A stretch of 64,000 bases of DNA from contig NZ_JASDDJ010000003.1 in NCBI RefSeq assembly GCF_030407455.1, forward strand, positions 50,372 to 114,371. The letters run 5' to 3'. The translations under genes and the position numbers were made by a program. The notes beneath the pieces were generated by a model. That model worked only from the letters and a program-made list of their open reading frames with translations, was not told the origin of the DNA and ran no database searches. The first letter of the stretch is position 1; each line of letters opens with the position of its first letter. Of this stretch, positions 39,526 through 48,897 are shown piece after piece. Source of the DNA: Psychrobacter sp. 5A.1. Lineage in GTDB: Bacteria > Pseudomonadota > Gammaproteobacteria > Pseudomonadales > Moraxellaceae.

Positions 39526-39574
39526 TAGTAATTACCATCAAATACAACGTGACTTTTTTAACCTCATAACTTAG

Positions 39575-40486
<912 letters not shown>

Positions 40487-40512
40487 TTGTGCTAGCAGCC
40501 TATAATTATTAG

Positions 40513-40559
40513 CATCAAAAAAGCCCGAGCTTGGTATCCAAGCTCGGGCTTTTTTGATG
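40513..40559. terminator. Bidirectional terminator argB / arsC-like
   Basis: A perfect 22-base-pair inverted repeat (CATCAAAAAAGCCCGAGCTTGG with its complement) around a 3-base loop. Six T residues in the right arm follow the GC core on both strands, so it can stop both converging genes. Confidence 0.92.
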
Positions 40560-40573
40560 GTAGCAATATTCTT

Positions 40574-40951
40574 TTACGAAAAAACTTTATCGAATACAGC
40601 CTCATCAAAACCGCAAAGCAATATTGGCTGACCTTGGTTTTTCTCGTCGATCTGACCTTCTACAATCGGACGCTTAATCATGCTGGTATTCTCTACTAGC
40701 AGGTCAATCGCGTTATCTATATTGGCATCAGCCGCTTGCTTTTGCTCGTCAGTCAACTTGCGCCATGTCGTACCGCGCTTGTTCAGCACCTTATCGATGC
40801 CCAGATCATCTACCCAACGCTGTACGGTTTCTTTATCGATACCTTGTTTTTTATAGTCATGGAAATCGTAACTTATATTCAATTCATCCAACTTGGTAAA
40901 TGCTTTTTTCATGGTGCTGCATGATTTGATACCGTAAATGGTGATGGTCAT
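40574..40951 (-). CDS. ArsC/Spx-family reductase-like protein (YffB-like)
   Basis: A 125-residue thioredoxin-fold protein. N-terminal YGIKSCSTMKKA has the CxxT-type site of E. coli YffB, and FHDYKKQGID, NKRGTTWRKL and IKRPIVE are family landmarks. Only the first Cys of a CxxC pair is present. YffB is thought to be a glutathione-dependent thiol reductase; true arsenate reduction is unlikely without an ars operon. It converges with argB. Confidence 0.88.
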   Translation of the reverse strand: MTITIYGIKSCSTMKKAFTKLDELNISYDFHDYKKQGIDKETVQRWVDDLGIDKVLNKRGTTWRKLTDEQKQAADANIDNAIDLLVENTSMIKRPIVEGQIDEKNQGQPILLCGFDEAVFDKVFS

Positions 40952-40988
40952 TATTGTTCCTTTAAATATAATATGGATTATGTGCGTT

Positions 40989-41609
40989 TTACTTAAAAAG
41001 TAGAAATAGATAAACAGCGAGACAGCTCAGAATCAAGGCTAATATTAGCCACTTCATTCTTGGCGTGAGCAGTTTCATTCTCTCCATTTCTATCGGTTCG
41101 TAGTGTATAGCGGATTGGCCTTCAAAGGCGAGTTGCACTAGATGTACAATCTCCATCTCATTCAAGATAGCGTCTTTATATCTCATAGGTTTTATCGGGA
41201 GTTGTATGAGCTTGCCTTGCTTGGGCTGAATCACTAGCAACCAAATTTCGTGGTGCTTAACAACCCGACAATCGATGCCTATACATTCAATATCCTGCCA
41301 TGACAAATATCTTTGTTGTGGTCGTCGAATAACTTGTAGAAGCGTTATACCTGTATCCGTAATTTGCAAGACAGGCTTACCTTTTATTAGCGTGAGTAAC
41401 ACTACAATCACACCAAAAAAAATTAAAACGATGAAAAACCATATGCTCATCAGAAAAAGCCAATCATTTTTTTCTTGTGCCCAAGGTATTCCATAAAAAA
41501 ACAAGGGGAAAAGCAACATACCTAAAACAAGCATAAGTGCTATATTCTTTTTAGATAAATACAAATCAATAGGATACTTTAATACCTGACCTTTCTTTAG
41601 TTTTTGCAT
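40989..41609 (-). CDS. Membrane protein, STM3941-like, unknown function
   Basis: A 206-residue protein with two N-terminal membrane segments (~25-75), a soluble beta-rich core with ITDTGITLLQVIRRPQQRYLSW-type PH-like features, and one C-terminal membrane helix (~185-205). This layout resembles STM3941-type proteins, whose role is unknown. It is divergent from leuS. Confidence 0.65.
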   Translation of the reverse strand: MQKLKKGQVLKYPIDLYLSKKNIALMLVLGMLLFPLFFYGIPWAQEKNDWLFLMSIWFFIVLIFFGVIVVLLTLIKGKPVLQITDTGITLLQVIRRPQQRYLSWQDIECIGIDCRVVKHHEIWLLVIQPKQGKLIQLPIKPMRYKDAILNEMEIVHLVQLAFEGQSAIHYEPIEMERMKLLTPRMKWLILALILSCLAVYLFLLFK

Positions 41610-41752
41610 GTCTAGCCTTACTATCCATTCATAAGTCGTTATATACTTCTTAATACTGCTCTATTATTACGTTGCCCCATCGCATTTTTTGCCGATTTGC
41701 GCTATTCTATCGTATCTAATTTCTTATCAAAATATTCAATCTAGAGCCCACT

Positions 41753-44440
41753 ATGAGTAATACTGTGACATCTGACCAAGCAGAAAACAATTATTATAAC
41801 CCACAAGCGATAGAAGCCGCGCAGCAGACCAAATGGGCAACTGACAAGCGCTTTGAAGTAAGCAATGAGCCAAGCGACAAGCCAAGTCGTTACATGCTGT
41901 CGATGTTTCCTTACCCAAGTGGCAAGCTGCATATGGGCCATGTGCGTAACTATACCATCTCAGACGTACTGAGCCGTTACTATCGCCTAAAAGGTTATGA
42001 AGTCATGCAACCAATGGGTTGGGATGGTTTTGGCCTGCCAGCAGAAAACGCTGCGATTGCGAACCAAACCCCACCTGCGGCATGGACGTTTGCCAATATT
42101 GACAGCATGCGTGCGCAGCTCAAATTGTTAGGTCTGTCTATTGACTGGTCACGTGAGTTTGCTACTTGCAGCCCTGAGTATTATCAGTGGGAGCAGTGGT
42201 TGTTCTTGCAATTGTACAAAAAAGGCTTGGTCTACAAAAAGCTGTCGACGGTCAATTGGGATCCCGTTGACAACACTGTCTTAGCAAACGAGCAAGTCAT
42301 CGATGGCAAAGGCTGGCGTAGTGGTGCTGCAGTCGAAAAGCGCGATATTCCCATGTATTACTTCAACATCACCGATTATGCCGATGAGCTGTTGGATGAT
42401 TTGGATCAGCTAGAGGGTCATTGGCCATCTGAAGTATTGACCATGCAGCGCAACTGGATTGGTCGTAGTGCTGGTATGGAAGTACACTTCCCTTATGAGC
42501 TTGCTGGTGAAGCAAACACCTTAGATGTGTTCACCACTCGTCCTGATACGTTGATGGGTGTGACTTATGTCGCTGTTGCGGCAGAGCATCCACTTGCACA
42601 ATATGCTTCTGAGAATGATGAAGCGATTGCGCAATTCTGCGCCCTGTGCAAAAAAGGCTCAGTTGCTGAAGCGGACTTGGCCAAAGCTGAAAAAATCGGT
42701 ATGGACACAGGTCTCACTGTGACGCATCCTCTGACTGGTGAAGAAGTGCCAGTTTGGGTCGCCAACTATGTATTGATGAGCTATGGCTCAGGCGCCGTCA
42801 TGGCGGTACCTGCTCATGATGAACGTGATTATGAGTTTGCCAATAAATACAACCTACCAATCAAACAAGTCATCAATGTGCCTGACGGTTATTTTGATGA
42901 ACTAAAAGCAGAAGCAAAAGCGAACCATACGGAAGTCAATCTTGCTTATACTGAGCGTAATACCTTGGTTAATTCAGGTGAGTTTGACGGTCTAGATTTC
43001 GATCAAGCGTTCGAAGCGATGCTTGCTAAGCTTGAGCCACAAGAATTGGCTAAGAAAAAAATTCAATATCGCCTACGTGATTGGGGGGTGTCTCGCCAGC
43101 GCTATTGGGGTTGCCCTATCCCAATGATCAACTGTGAGCATTGCGGTACTGTGCCTGTCGAAGAGCAAGATCTACCAGTTGTATTGCCAACCGATGTCGT
43201 GCCTGATGGTCGTGGTAATCCACTTAAAAATCTACCAGAGTTTGTCAATACCACTTGTCCTAAATGTGGTAACCCTGCTGAGCGTGAGACCGATACCTTT
43301 GACACATTCGTAGAGTCAAGCTGGTATTACGCACGCTTTGCTAGCCCAAATGACACGCAAAACATGGTCAACAAATCAGCGGCCAATAAATGGTTGCCGG
43401 TCGATCAATACGTCGGCGGTGTCGAGCATGCGGTGATGCATCTATTGTATGCGCGTTTTTTCCATAAGCTGATGCGTGACGAAAACTTAGTCACAGGTGA
43501 TGAGCCATTTGCCAACCTAATGACCCAAGGCATGGTGCTCGCTGGTACATTCTACCGCGTCAACGCTGATGGCAGTACGACCTACTATTTTGCAGAAGAT
43601 ATCGATATTGACTTCAACGAACGCGGTCAACCAATCAAAGCAATCTTAAAATCTGATGGGCAGCCAGTGACGATTGGCAAAATCGAAAAAATGTCTAAGT
43701 CAAAAAACAACGGTGTCGATCCGCAGCTAACCATTGATAAATATGGTGCTGATACGGTTCGTCTGTATACGCTATTTACCGCGCCTGCTGACCAAACGCT
43801 TGAATGGTCAGATGATGCGTTAAAAGGCCCTTATAACTTTGTGAAAAAAGTATGGCGCATTGCCACCGACCATATGCAAGCGCTAACGGTCGCCAATATC
43901 AGCATTGAGACGCTCAACAGTGCCACCTTGAGCACGGAAGGCCTGAGCAAAGACGCCAAAAACTTACGCCGTAAAACGCACGAAACGATTGCCAAAATTG
44001 ACAGTGACTTAGGTGACCGTTTGGCACTGAACACACCTGTATCAAGCCTTATGGAGCTTGCCAACGAGTTGACCAGCTTTAGTGCTAGTAATGAGCAAGA
44101 GCTACACGTCAAGCACGAAGCGTTGACCAATCTGCTGATTATGCTGTCTGTATATGCGCCACACGTCGGTGAGCATTTGCTTGAGCAGCTAGGCCTCGAC
44201 ACCTTAACTTTAGACTACCCAACCGTGGATGAAAGTGCACTGGTACAGGACATGATCACCATGGTGGTACAGGTCAATGGTAAGATGCGTGGTAAGATGG
44301 ATGTGGCACCGAACAGCGATCCTGAGCAGTTAAAAGAGCAAGCTCGGACGATGGAAAGTGTGGCAAAATTCATCACTGGCGAGATCAAAAAAGAAATCGT
44401 TGTCCCTAATAAGTTGGTTAATATCGTGGTGGCAGGCTAG
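41753..44440 (+). CDS. leuS: Leucyl-tRNA synthetase
   Basis: An 895-residue class I synthetase that charges tRNA-Leu. The HIGH motif reads HMGH (~60-63 in PSGKLHMGHVRNY) and the KMSKS motif is at ~647. The editing domain lies between them (FTTRPDTLMGVTYVAVAAEHP; GSGAVMAVPAHDERD). A Cys-rich insert (CEHCGTV...CPKCGNPAE) and WESS-type FVESSWYYARFA are typical of bacterial LeuRS. Length is a little above E. coli LeuS (860). lptE and holA follow, as in many gammaproteobacteria, with a family-2 element inserted between. Confidence 0.96.
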   Translation: MSNTVTSDQAENNYYNPQAIEAAQQTKWATDKRFEVSNEPSDKPSRYMLSMFPYPSGKLHMGHVRNYTISDVLSRYYRLKGYEVMQPMGWDGFGLPAENAAIANQTPPAAWTFANIDSMRAQLKLLGLSIDWSREFATCSPEYYQWEQWLFLQLYKKGLVYKKLSTVNWDPVDNTVLANEQVIDGKGWRSGAAVEKRDIPMYYFNITDYADELLDDLDQLEGHWPSEVLTMQRNWIGRSAGMEVHFPYELAGEANTLDVFTTRPDTLMGVTYVAVAAEHPLAQYASENDEAIAQFCALCKKGSVAEADLAKAEKIGMDTGLTVTHPLTGEEVPVWVANYVLMSYGSGAVMAVPAHDERDYEFANKYNLPIKQVINVPDGYFDELKAEAKANHTEVNLAYTERNTLVNSGEFDGLDFDQAFEAMLAKLEPQELAKKKIQYRLRDWGVSRQRYWGCPIPMINCEHCGTVPVEEQDLPVVLPTDVVPDGRGNPLKNLPEFVNTTCPKCGNPAERETDTFDTFVESSWYYARFASPNDTQNMVNKSAANKWLPVDQYVGGVEHAVMHLLYARFFHKLMRDENLVTGDEPFANLMTQGMVLAGTFYRVNADGSTTYYFAEDIDIDFNERGQPIKAILKSDGQPVTIGKIEKMSKSKNNGVDPQLTIDKYGADTVRLYTLFTAPADQTLEWSDDALKGPYNFVKKVWRIATDHMQALTVANISIETLNSATLSTEGLSKDAKNLRRKTHETIAKIDSDLGDRLALNTPVSSLMELANELTSFSASNEQELHVKHEALTNLLIMLSVYAPHVGEHLLEQLGLDTLTLDYPTVDESALVQDMITMVVQVNGKMRGKMDVAPNSDPEQLKEQARTMESVAKFITGEIKKEIVVPNKLVNIVVAG

Positions 44441-44454
44441 GTCATTTAGGCTTA

Positions 44455-44623
44455 GAGCGTGTCTTCAATTCAAACGATAGTCATCTAACTGGGCTAAAAA
44501 TGGCTAACTCTTGCCAAACATCGTCAAATAGCTGGTTAATATCCCGATATTATCTGTGCTATTTTTCTGGTTTGACGGCAATTTATCTCATTTTTATCTC
44601 TATTTTGAAATGAAGACACGCCC
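44455..44623. mobile_element. Family-2 TA-flanked MITE-like element, copy 2 (169 bp)
   Basis: It begins GAGCGTGTCTTCAATTC and ends GAAATGAAGACACGCCC, with TA at 44453-44454 and 44624-44625. The interior is the reverse complement of copies 1 and 3 (GCCAAACATCGTCAAATAGC; TTTGACGGCAATTTATCTCA). It lies between leuS and lptE, inside what is usually one transcript. Confidence 0.85.
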
Positions 44624-44662
44624 TAGTGTTCTAAGCCTTTTTATCATATGAGGATAGCGTTT

Positions 44663-45376
44663 ATGTCGTACAAGCATCGAGCTGAGCAGTCACAATCAAC
44701 ACCAAACGCACAAAACCCTACTGCAAAAAAGTCCGGCGGACAAAAGCTAGTGACTGCATTACTTACTGCACTGCCAATGTTTGCGGTGATCGGTGCAACG
44801 GCGGCGCTTAGTGGCTGCGGCTTTCAATTGCGTGGCTATGACTCCGCGATGCTGCTTGATGTCGAAAAAACAGCGGTGATTATCGAAGACAATCGCACCT
44901 CCTTTCCTCTAAAACTGCCACTGACGCGGCGCCTAAAAACGTTAGGTGTCGATATCATTGGCAATATGAGTTCGGCAGAAGTTGCTCGTAATAACCAACA
45001 AGCGAATGCTGATTCTATTGCCGCCATTGACATTCATAATGTGCGTTTTAAGCGTTACGAATTGGTCGGGGTATTAACAGAGATTCGCTTAGTACTATCA
45101 GCCGATGTCAGCTATCAAACGATGGAAAATGGCAAGCCTGTTAAACTGAGCAATCCTATTCAGGTCGAGCGTAGCTATCAATACAATGAGGCGTCCGTGA
45201 ACACTGATGATCAGCAAGGCGATCAAATACGTGACTGGCTGTATGACAGCCTAGCACGACGTATCACTGATCAGTACGTGGCTATCTCTCTCCCTAAAGT
45301 CACATCTGGGACAAAACAAGCGATGCTACAGAATAAAGGTGTGAAACCAACGGTCGTTGTCGTACCACAACCTTAA
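44663..45376 (+). CDS. lptE: LPS-assembly lipoprotein LptE
   Basis: A 237-residue outer-membrane lipoprotein that forms the LPS translocon with LptD. An N-terminal basic region and hydrophobic stretch lead to the lipobox LSGC, followed by GFQLRGYD, the hallmark of LptE. The ATG at 44663 is preferred because AGGA lies 9 bases upstream; the ATG at 44648 would contain that site. The signal region is longer than usual (~50 residues before the Cys). It sits between leuS and holA in the conserved order. Confidence 0.9.
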   Translation: MSYKHRAEQSQSTPNAQNPTAKKSGGQKLVTALLTALPMFAVIGATAALSGCGFQLRGYDSAMLLDVEKTAVIIEDNRTSFPLKLPLTRRLKTLGVDIIGNMSSAEVARNNQQANADSIAAIDIHNVRFKRYELVGVLTEIRLVLSADVSYQTMENGKPVKLSNPIQVERSYQYNEASVNTDDQQGDQIRDWLYDSLARRITDQYVAISLPKVTSGTKQAMLQNKGVKPTVVVVPQP

Positions 45377-45504
45377 TATTCAGTCGTTCTTATTATCAAA
45401 CGATACTATTTCTAGCAAAATGAGTAGACTAAGCGAGTTTTACACCGCTTATCATAACTTTGAGATTGGTATTCCCCCCTCATCAACCTGTGTACCACCA
45501 CGTT

Positions 45505-46575
45505 ATGCAAGATACTTTTATAAAAGCCTATCCAAAACTACTGCGACCCTCCGTTGTAGTAGCGGGCTTGTGGCTGGCGCACGGTGATGAGCCGTTGCTC
45601 AGTCAATGGCTCATCGATGCGCTTCGTCCACATTGGCGCGCGCAAAACTACGCAATCAAGCGCATAGAGCTGATATCAGTCAAGAGCTGGCAAGAAGTGC
45701 TATCAGAGCTGGGTAGCCAATCATTGTTTGATGATGCCAGCGCCTTAATCGTGACTGGCAACCATAAACCTGACAAGGCTGTCATTGCTGAGCTCGAACG
45801 CTTTGCGGTTGAAGCACAAGCAGGTACACACGGTCATAGTGTATTATGGCTTACGCCTAAGCAAGACAAACGTAGCCAGAGCAGTAAGTGGTTTGCCCCT
45901 TTTGCGCAATATGGCAATGTCATTGACTGTAATTTATACAACGAGCAGCAGCGCCAGCAGCTCTTGCAGATTCAGGCTCAAAAGTTTGGATTACGGCTGT
46001 CTCAAGAAGCATGGCAACTACTGATGTCACATACTGAGCATCATCTATTAAGTGCTTATCAAACCTTGTGGCGCCTGTCTTATCTGTTTGCGCCGCAGTT
46101 AATGGCTCCTCATGAAGATACCGAAACAGCTGGCGATTTTGCACAGCCTACAAATACTGTGGCACTCGATATCACAGATTTACAAGCAGCACTGGTCAGT
46201 GACGCTCAATTTAGCGTCTTTGATTTATCGGATGCGATGCTGGCAGGTAATAGCGCACAAGTGGCAAAAATCATCTTTCAACTCAAAGCGACTGATGAGC
46301 CGACGACCTTAGTATTATGGGCAATTAGTAAAGACATGCGTCAGATTATACAACTGATGGACGGACAAGATCCGCAAACGCTTGGCATTTGGCGCAGCAA
46401 ACAAGGGCTATATCAACAAGCCTGCCGTCGCCAATCAAAAACGCAAACGGCTGAATGGCCTGCGCTCTTATACCGTTGTGACCAAGCCATCAAAGGACTG
46501 GTTCGTCAGCCAGCGTGGGAGTTATTATTACAAGCTGCGCTAGAACTAGCAGGAAAGCGTCTGTTTACCGTTTGA
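45505..46575 (+). CDS. holA: DNA polymerase III subunit delta
   Basis: A 356-residue clamp-loader subunit that opens the beta clamp. Family landmarks: LWLAHGDEPLLSQWLIDALR, QSLFDDASALIV and the C-terminal helical domain (ATDEPTTLVLWAISKDMRQI). Length is close to E. coli HolA (343). The ATG at 45505 fits the family start; no clear ribosome site is seen, so translation may depend on lptE. The family order leuS-lptE-holA supports the call. Confidence 0.9.
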   Translation: MQDTFIKAYPKLLRPSVVVAGLWLAHGDEPLLSQWLIDALRPHWRAQNYAIKRIELISVKSWQEVLSELGSQSLFDDASALIVTGNHKPDKAVIAELERFAVEAQAGTHGHSVLWLTPKQDKRSQSSKWFAPFAQYGNVIDCNLYNEQQRQQLLQIQAQKFGLRLSQEAWQLLMSHTEHHLLSAYQTLWRLSYLFAPQLMAPHEDTETAGDFAQPTNTVALDITDLQAALVSDAQFSVFDLSDAMLAGNSAQVAKIIFQLKATDEPTTLVLWAISKDMRQIIQLMDGQDPQTLGIWRSKQGLYQQACRRQSKTQTAEWPALLYRCDQAIKGLVRQPAWELLLQAALELAGKRLFTV

Positions 46576-47194
46576 TTATTCAAAGAATTTTAATAACTTA
46601 TTTAGCCAAGTAAGCTTTTTAATTGAATAAGGAGCATTCTGTAAAGTTTCTGCTATATCAGCTTCTTTCCTTCTACCCCACTCATCTTTTAATTGAGTCA
46701 TAAGTTCAATTTGTTTATGAAAACGAATTACTCTTTGATCCTCACCGATGACAATATTCTGCTGTTGATACTCACCCGCTATCATAGAAGTTATAGTTTC
46801 GAAAAACCTATAGATAAAATCATCTACATCCCTAGAAGACTCTCTAGTGAGTTCACTACCGCATTCATATACCATGTAATGGTAATAGTCATCGCTTATT
46901 TCTAAGTGTGGCTCGCCAAATCCAGATGGTTTTTTTCTTAAGAGCACATCATTAGGGCGTGTCTTTATTTCAAAAATGGCGATAAAAATGAGATAAATTG
47001 CCGTCAAACAAGAAAAATAGCGCAGATAATATCGGGATATTAGCCAGCTATTTGACGATGTTTGGCAAGATTTAGCCATTTTTAGCCCATTTAGATGACT
47101 ATCGGGTGAATTGAAGACACACCCTAGTACTCAACCCTATTTTTTTACCATAATCATTGATTATATTTTGAACTTGCTGATGATTTAGCATCAT
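46576..47194 (-). pseudogene. Imm63-like immunity gene interrupted by a family-2 element
   Basis: The reading frame starts at ATG 47194, with AGGG about 6 bases upstream, and runs 22 codons to the element at 46955-47124. Removing the element plus one TA joins codon ACT to AATGATGTG in frame and gives one 148-residue protein ending at 46576. Its body matches immunity family Imm63: DDYYHYMVYECGSEL, DVDDFIYRFFETITSMIAGEYQ, IRFHKQIELMTQLKDEWGRR. The usual ERG is ECG. As it stands, the first 23 codons are cut off, and a frame starting inside the element would give a 167-residue chimera. Imm63 proteins neutralise polymorphic toxins; no toxin gene is nearby, so it was probably an orphan immunity gene. 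Confidence 0.85.
46955..47124. mobile_element. Family-2 TA-flanked MITE-like element, copy 3 (170 bp), inside Imm63 gene
   Basis: It begins GGGCGTGTCTTTATTTC and ends GTGAATTGAAGACACACCC. The duplicated TA is at 46953-46954 and 47125-47126. Exact excision of element plus one TA restores the interrupted gene, so this copy proves the ends and the 2-bp target duplication. The interior matches copies 1 and 2. Confidence 0.93.
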
Positions 47195-47361
47195 AAAATC
47201 CCTATTTCAATATGAGTAATCATACTATCCTAACCTACTTTCAAATTATTATGTTTTTTTACAAAACCACCTTAACCTTTCGTAAACTAATTGCCATTCC
47301 CTTTTGCACCTCAAGTCTCTACTATATCTATACTTGATTTAATTGTGATTGGATTGTTGTC

Positions 47362-48687
47362 ATGCGCAAAATGAGCAAAAAGTCTGCTATTAAATGGGGG
47401 GTTATCGCCCTAATTGTTGTAGCAGTAGGGGCTTTGGCCTATACTTTTTTAAAACCAAATGAAACCACGCCTAACTACCTAACCGCAACGGTCGAGCTTG
47501 GCGATATTGAAAACAATGTCATGGCATCTGGTAAAGTTAAAGCCTTAAATACCGTCGATGTGGGTGCGCAGGTCTCTGGTGAAGTAAAACGCCTATACGT
47601 CGAGGTCGGTGACGAAGTACAACAGGGCGATTTGATCGCACAAATTGACCAAGTTACCCAAAAGAATAGTCTGAGCAATGAGCAAGCCAGCCTCGAGCAA
47701 AGTGAAGCCGCTCTACAAAGTGCACAAGCAGAATCGTTAAGCAAACAAGCTGGTCTAAAAAGTGCCTATGCCGATCTCGCCAGCCGTCAATCTGAGCTAA
47801 AGCAAGCACAGTCTGATTTTGCGCGTCTACAAGATTTAGTCGCTATTAATGCCATCTCTCAACAAGAATATGACACACAAGCGACCAGCGTTGAGACAGC
47901 AAAAGCAGCCGTTGCCAATGCACGGGCGGCTATCGATACGGCAAAAGCCGCCATTGCGACGGCAGCGGCCAATATCAATAGTCAGCAAGCGGCACTGCGC
48001 AAGTCACGAACCAACGTCAGCACCGCTGAAGAAGATTTGAGCTATACCACCATTCGTGCGCCGATATCAGGCACTGTCGTGTCTATTACGACTGAGCAAG
48101 GTACGACCGTCAACGCCAATCAAACCGCGCCAACATTGGTGACGCTAGCCGACTTATCGACCGTACGTATTAACGCGCAAATCTCCGAAGCTGACGTCAT
48201 CAATGTCAGTGCTGGTATGCCCGCTTATTTCAATATCATTGGCAATCCAGACAAGCAGTATGATGCGACGCTGACCGCCATCGAGCCTGCCCCCGAGCAA
48301 ATCAGTAATACCAGCTCGACAGATTCCGCTATCTATTATGTCGGCTACGTAGAAGTACCCAACCCTGAGCGCTTATTTCGTATTGATATGACCGCGCAAA
48401 TCTATATCATCGTTGATGAAGCCAAAAACGCACTACTCGTACCGTCAACGGTGGTACAAGAGCAGCCTTCCAAAGGTAAAGAAAACGGAAAAGCAAAAAC
48501 GAGCAAGTTTGTACGTGTGTTAAAAGAGGACGGTAGCGTAGAAGAGCGAACCGTAAAAGTCGGTATCGACAACCGAGTAAAAGTACAAATCTTAAGCGGT
48601 TTGAAAGAAGGGGAAAAAGTGGTCATCAGTGAAGAAAACAGCGATAAATCAGGCAACGGCCGTGTATCTGGTGGGCCTCGAATGTAA
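47362..48687 (+). CDS. macA: Macrolide/lipid efflux periplasmic adaptor MacA-like
   Basis: A 441-residue membrane-fusion protein: one N-terminal anchor (~12-30), biotinyl-lipoyl halves (VDVGAQVSGEVKRLYVEVGD; YTTIRAPISGTVVS), a long Ala/Gln-rich coiled-coil hairpin (~95-215), a beta-barrel domain and a membrane-proximal domain ending in a Lys/Glu tail. It links the inner-membrane pump MacB to an outer-membrane channel such as TolC. macB follows after 210 bases that hold a hairpin and a dispersed repeat. The real substrate is unknown. Confidence 0.9.
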   Translation: MRKMSKKSAIKWGVIALIVVAVGALAYTFLKPNETTPNYLTATVELGDIENNVMASGKVKALNTVDVGAQVSGEVKRLYVEVGDEVQQGDLIAQIDQVTQKNSLSNEQASLEQSEAALQSAQAESLSKQAGLKSAYADLASRQSELKQAQSDFARLQDLVAINAISQQEYDTQATSVETAKAAVANARAAIDTAKAAIATAAANINSQQAALRKSRTNVSTAEEDLSYTTIRAPISGTVVSITTEQGTTVNANQTAPTLVTLADLSTVRINAQISEADVINVSAGMPAYFNIIGNPDKQYDATLTAIEPAPEQISNTSSTDSAIYYVGYVEVPNPERLFRIDMTAQIYIIVDEAKNALLVPSTVVQEQPSKGKENGKAKTSKFVRVLKEDGSVEERTVKVGIDNRVKVQILSGLKEGEKVVISEENSDKSGNGRVSGGPRM

Positions 48688-48710
48688 CTTGTTCTTTGAC
48701 TGTGTTGACA

Positions 48711-48745
48711 AAGGAAGGGCTTGTTGAATGTAGCAGCCCTTCCTT
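48711..48745 (+). terminator. Hairpin between macA and macB
   Basis: AAGGAAGGGCT pairs exactly with AGCCCTTCCTT around a 13-base loop. No T-run follows, so it is either a weak terminator or a hairpin that protects the macA mRNA end. Confidence 0.45.
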
Positions 48746-48762
48746 AACGACGCTACAACGCT

Positions 48763-48869
48763 TATAGTCGATTCAATTTAAAAGCAGTACAAGGCAACCG
48801 AGTGTAGACGTATATGAAATACTTCAAGCGAGGTTCACGCTGTAATACTTTTATAGTGGAATGACTATA
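48763..48869. repeat. Dispersed repeat family 1, copy C
   Basis: A 107-bp copy: starts TATAGTCGATTCAATTTAAA, ends TAGTGGAATGACTATA, with core ACAAGGCAACCGAGTGTAG and CAAGCGAGGTTCACGCTG. The first ~28 bases pair imperfectly with the last ~28. It lies between macA and macB and ends 28 bases before the macB ATG. Confidence 0.85.
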
Positions 48870-48897
48870 TTAGCCTTTATTTATTAAAGACATTGCT

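Noticed and set aside
40574..40951. True arsenate reductase
   Set aside because: The sequence is closer to YffB/Spx-like proteins and no arsenic genes are nearby.
46576..47079. Open frame of 167 codons starting inside the family-2 element
   Set aside because: The first ~42 residues are element sequence; the same string appears in the intergenic copy at 13944. The true gene start is at 47194, before the insertion.
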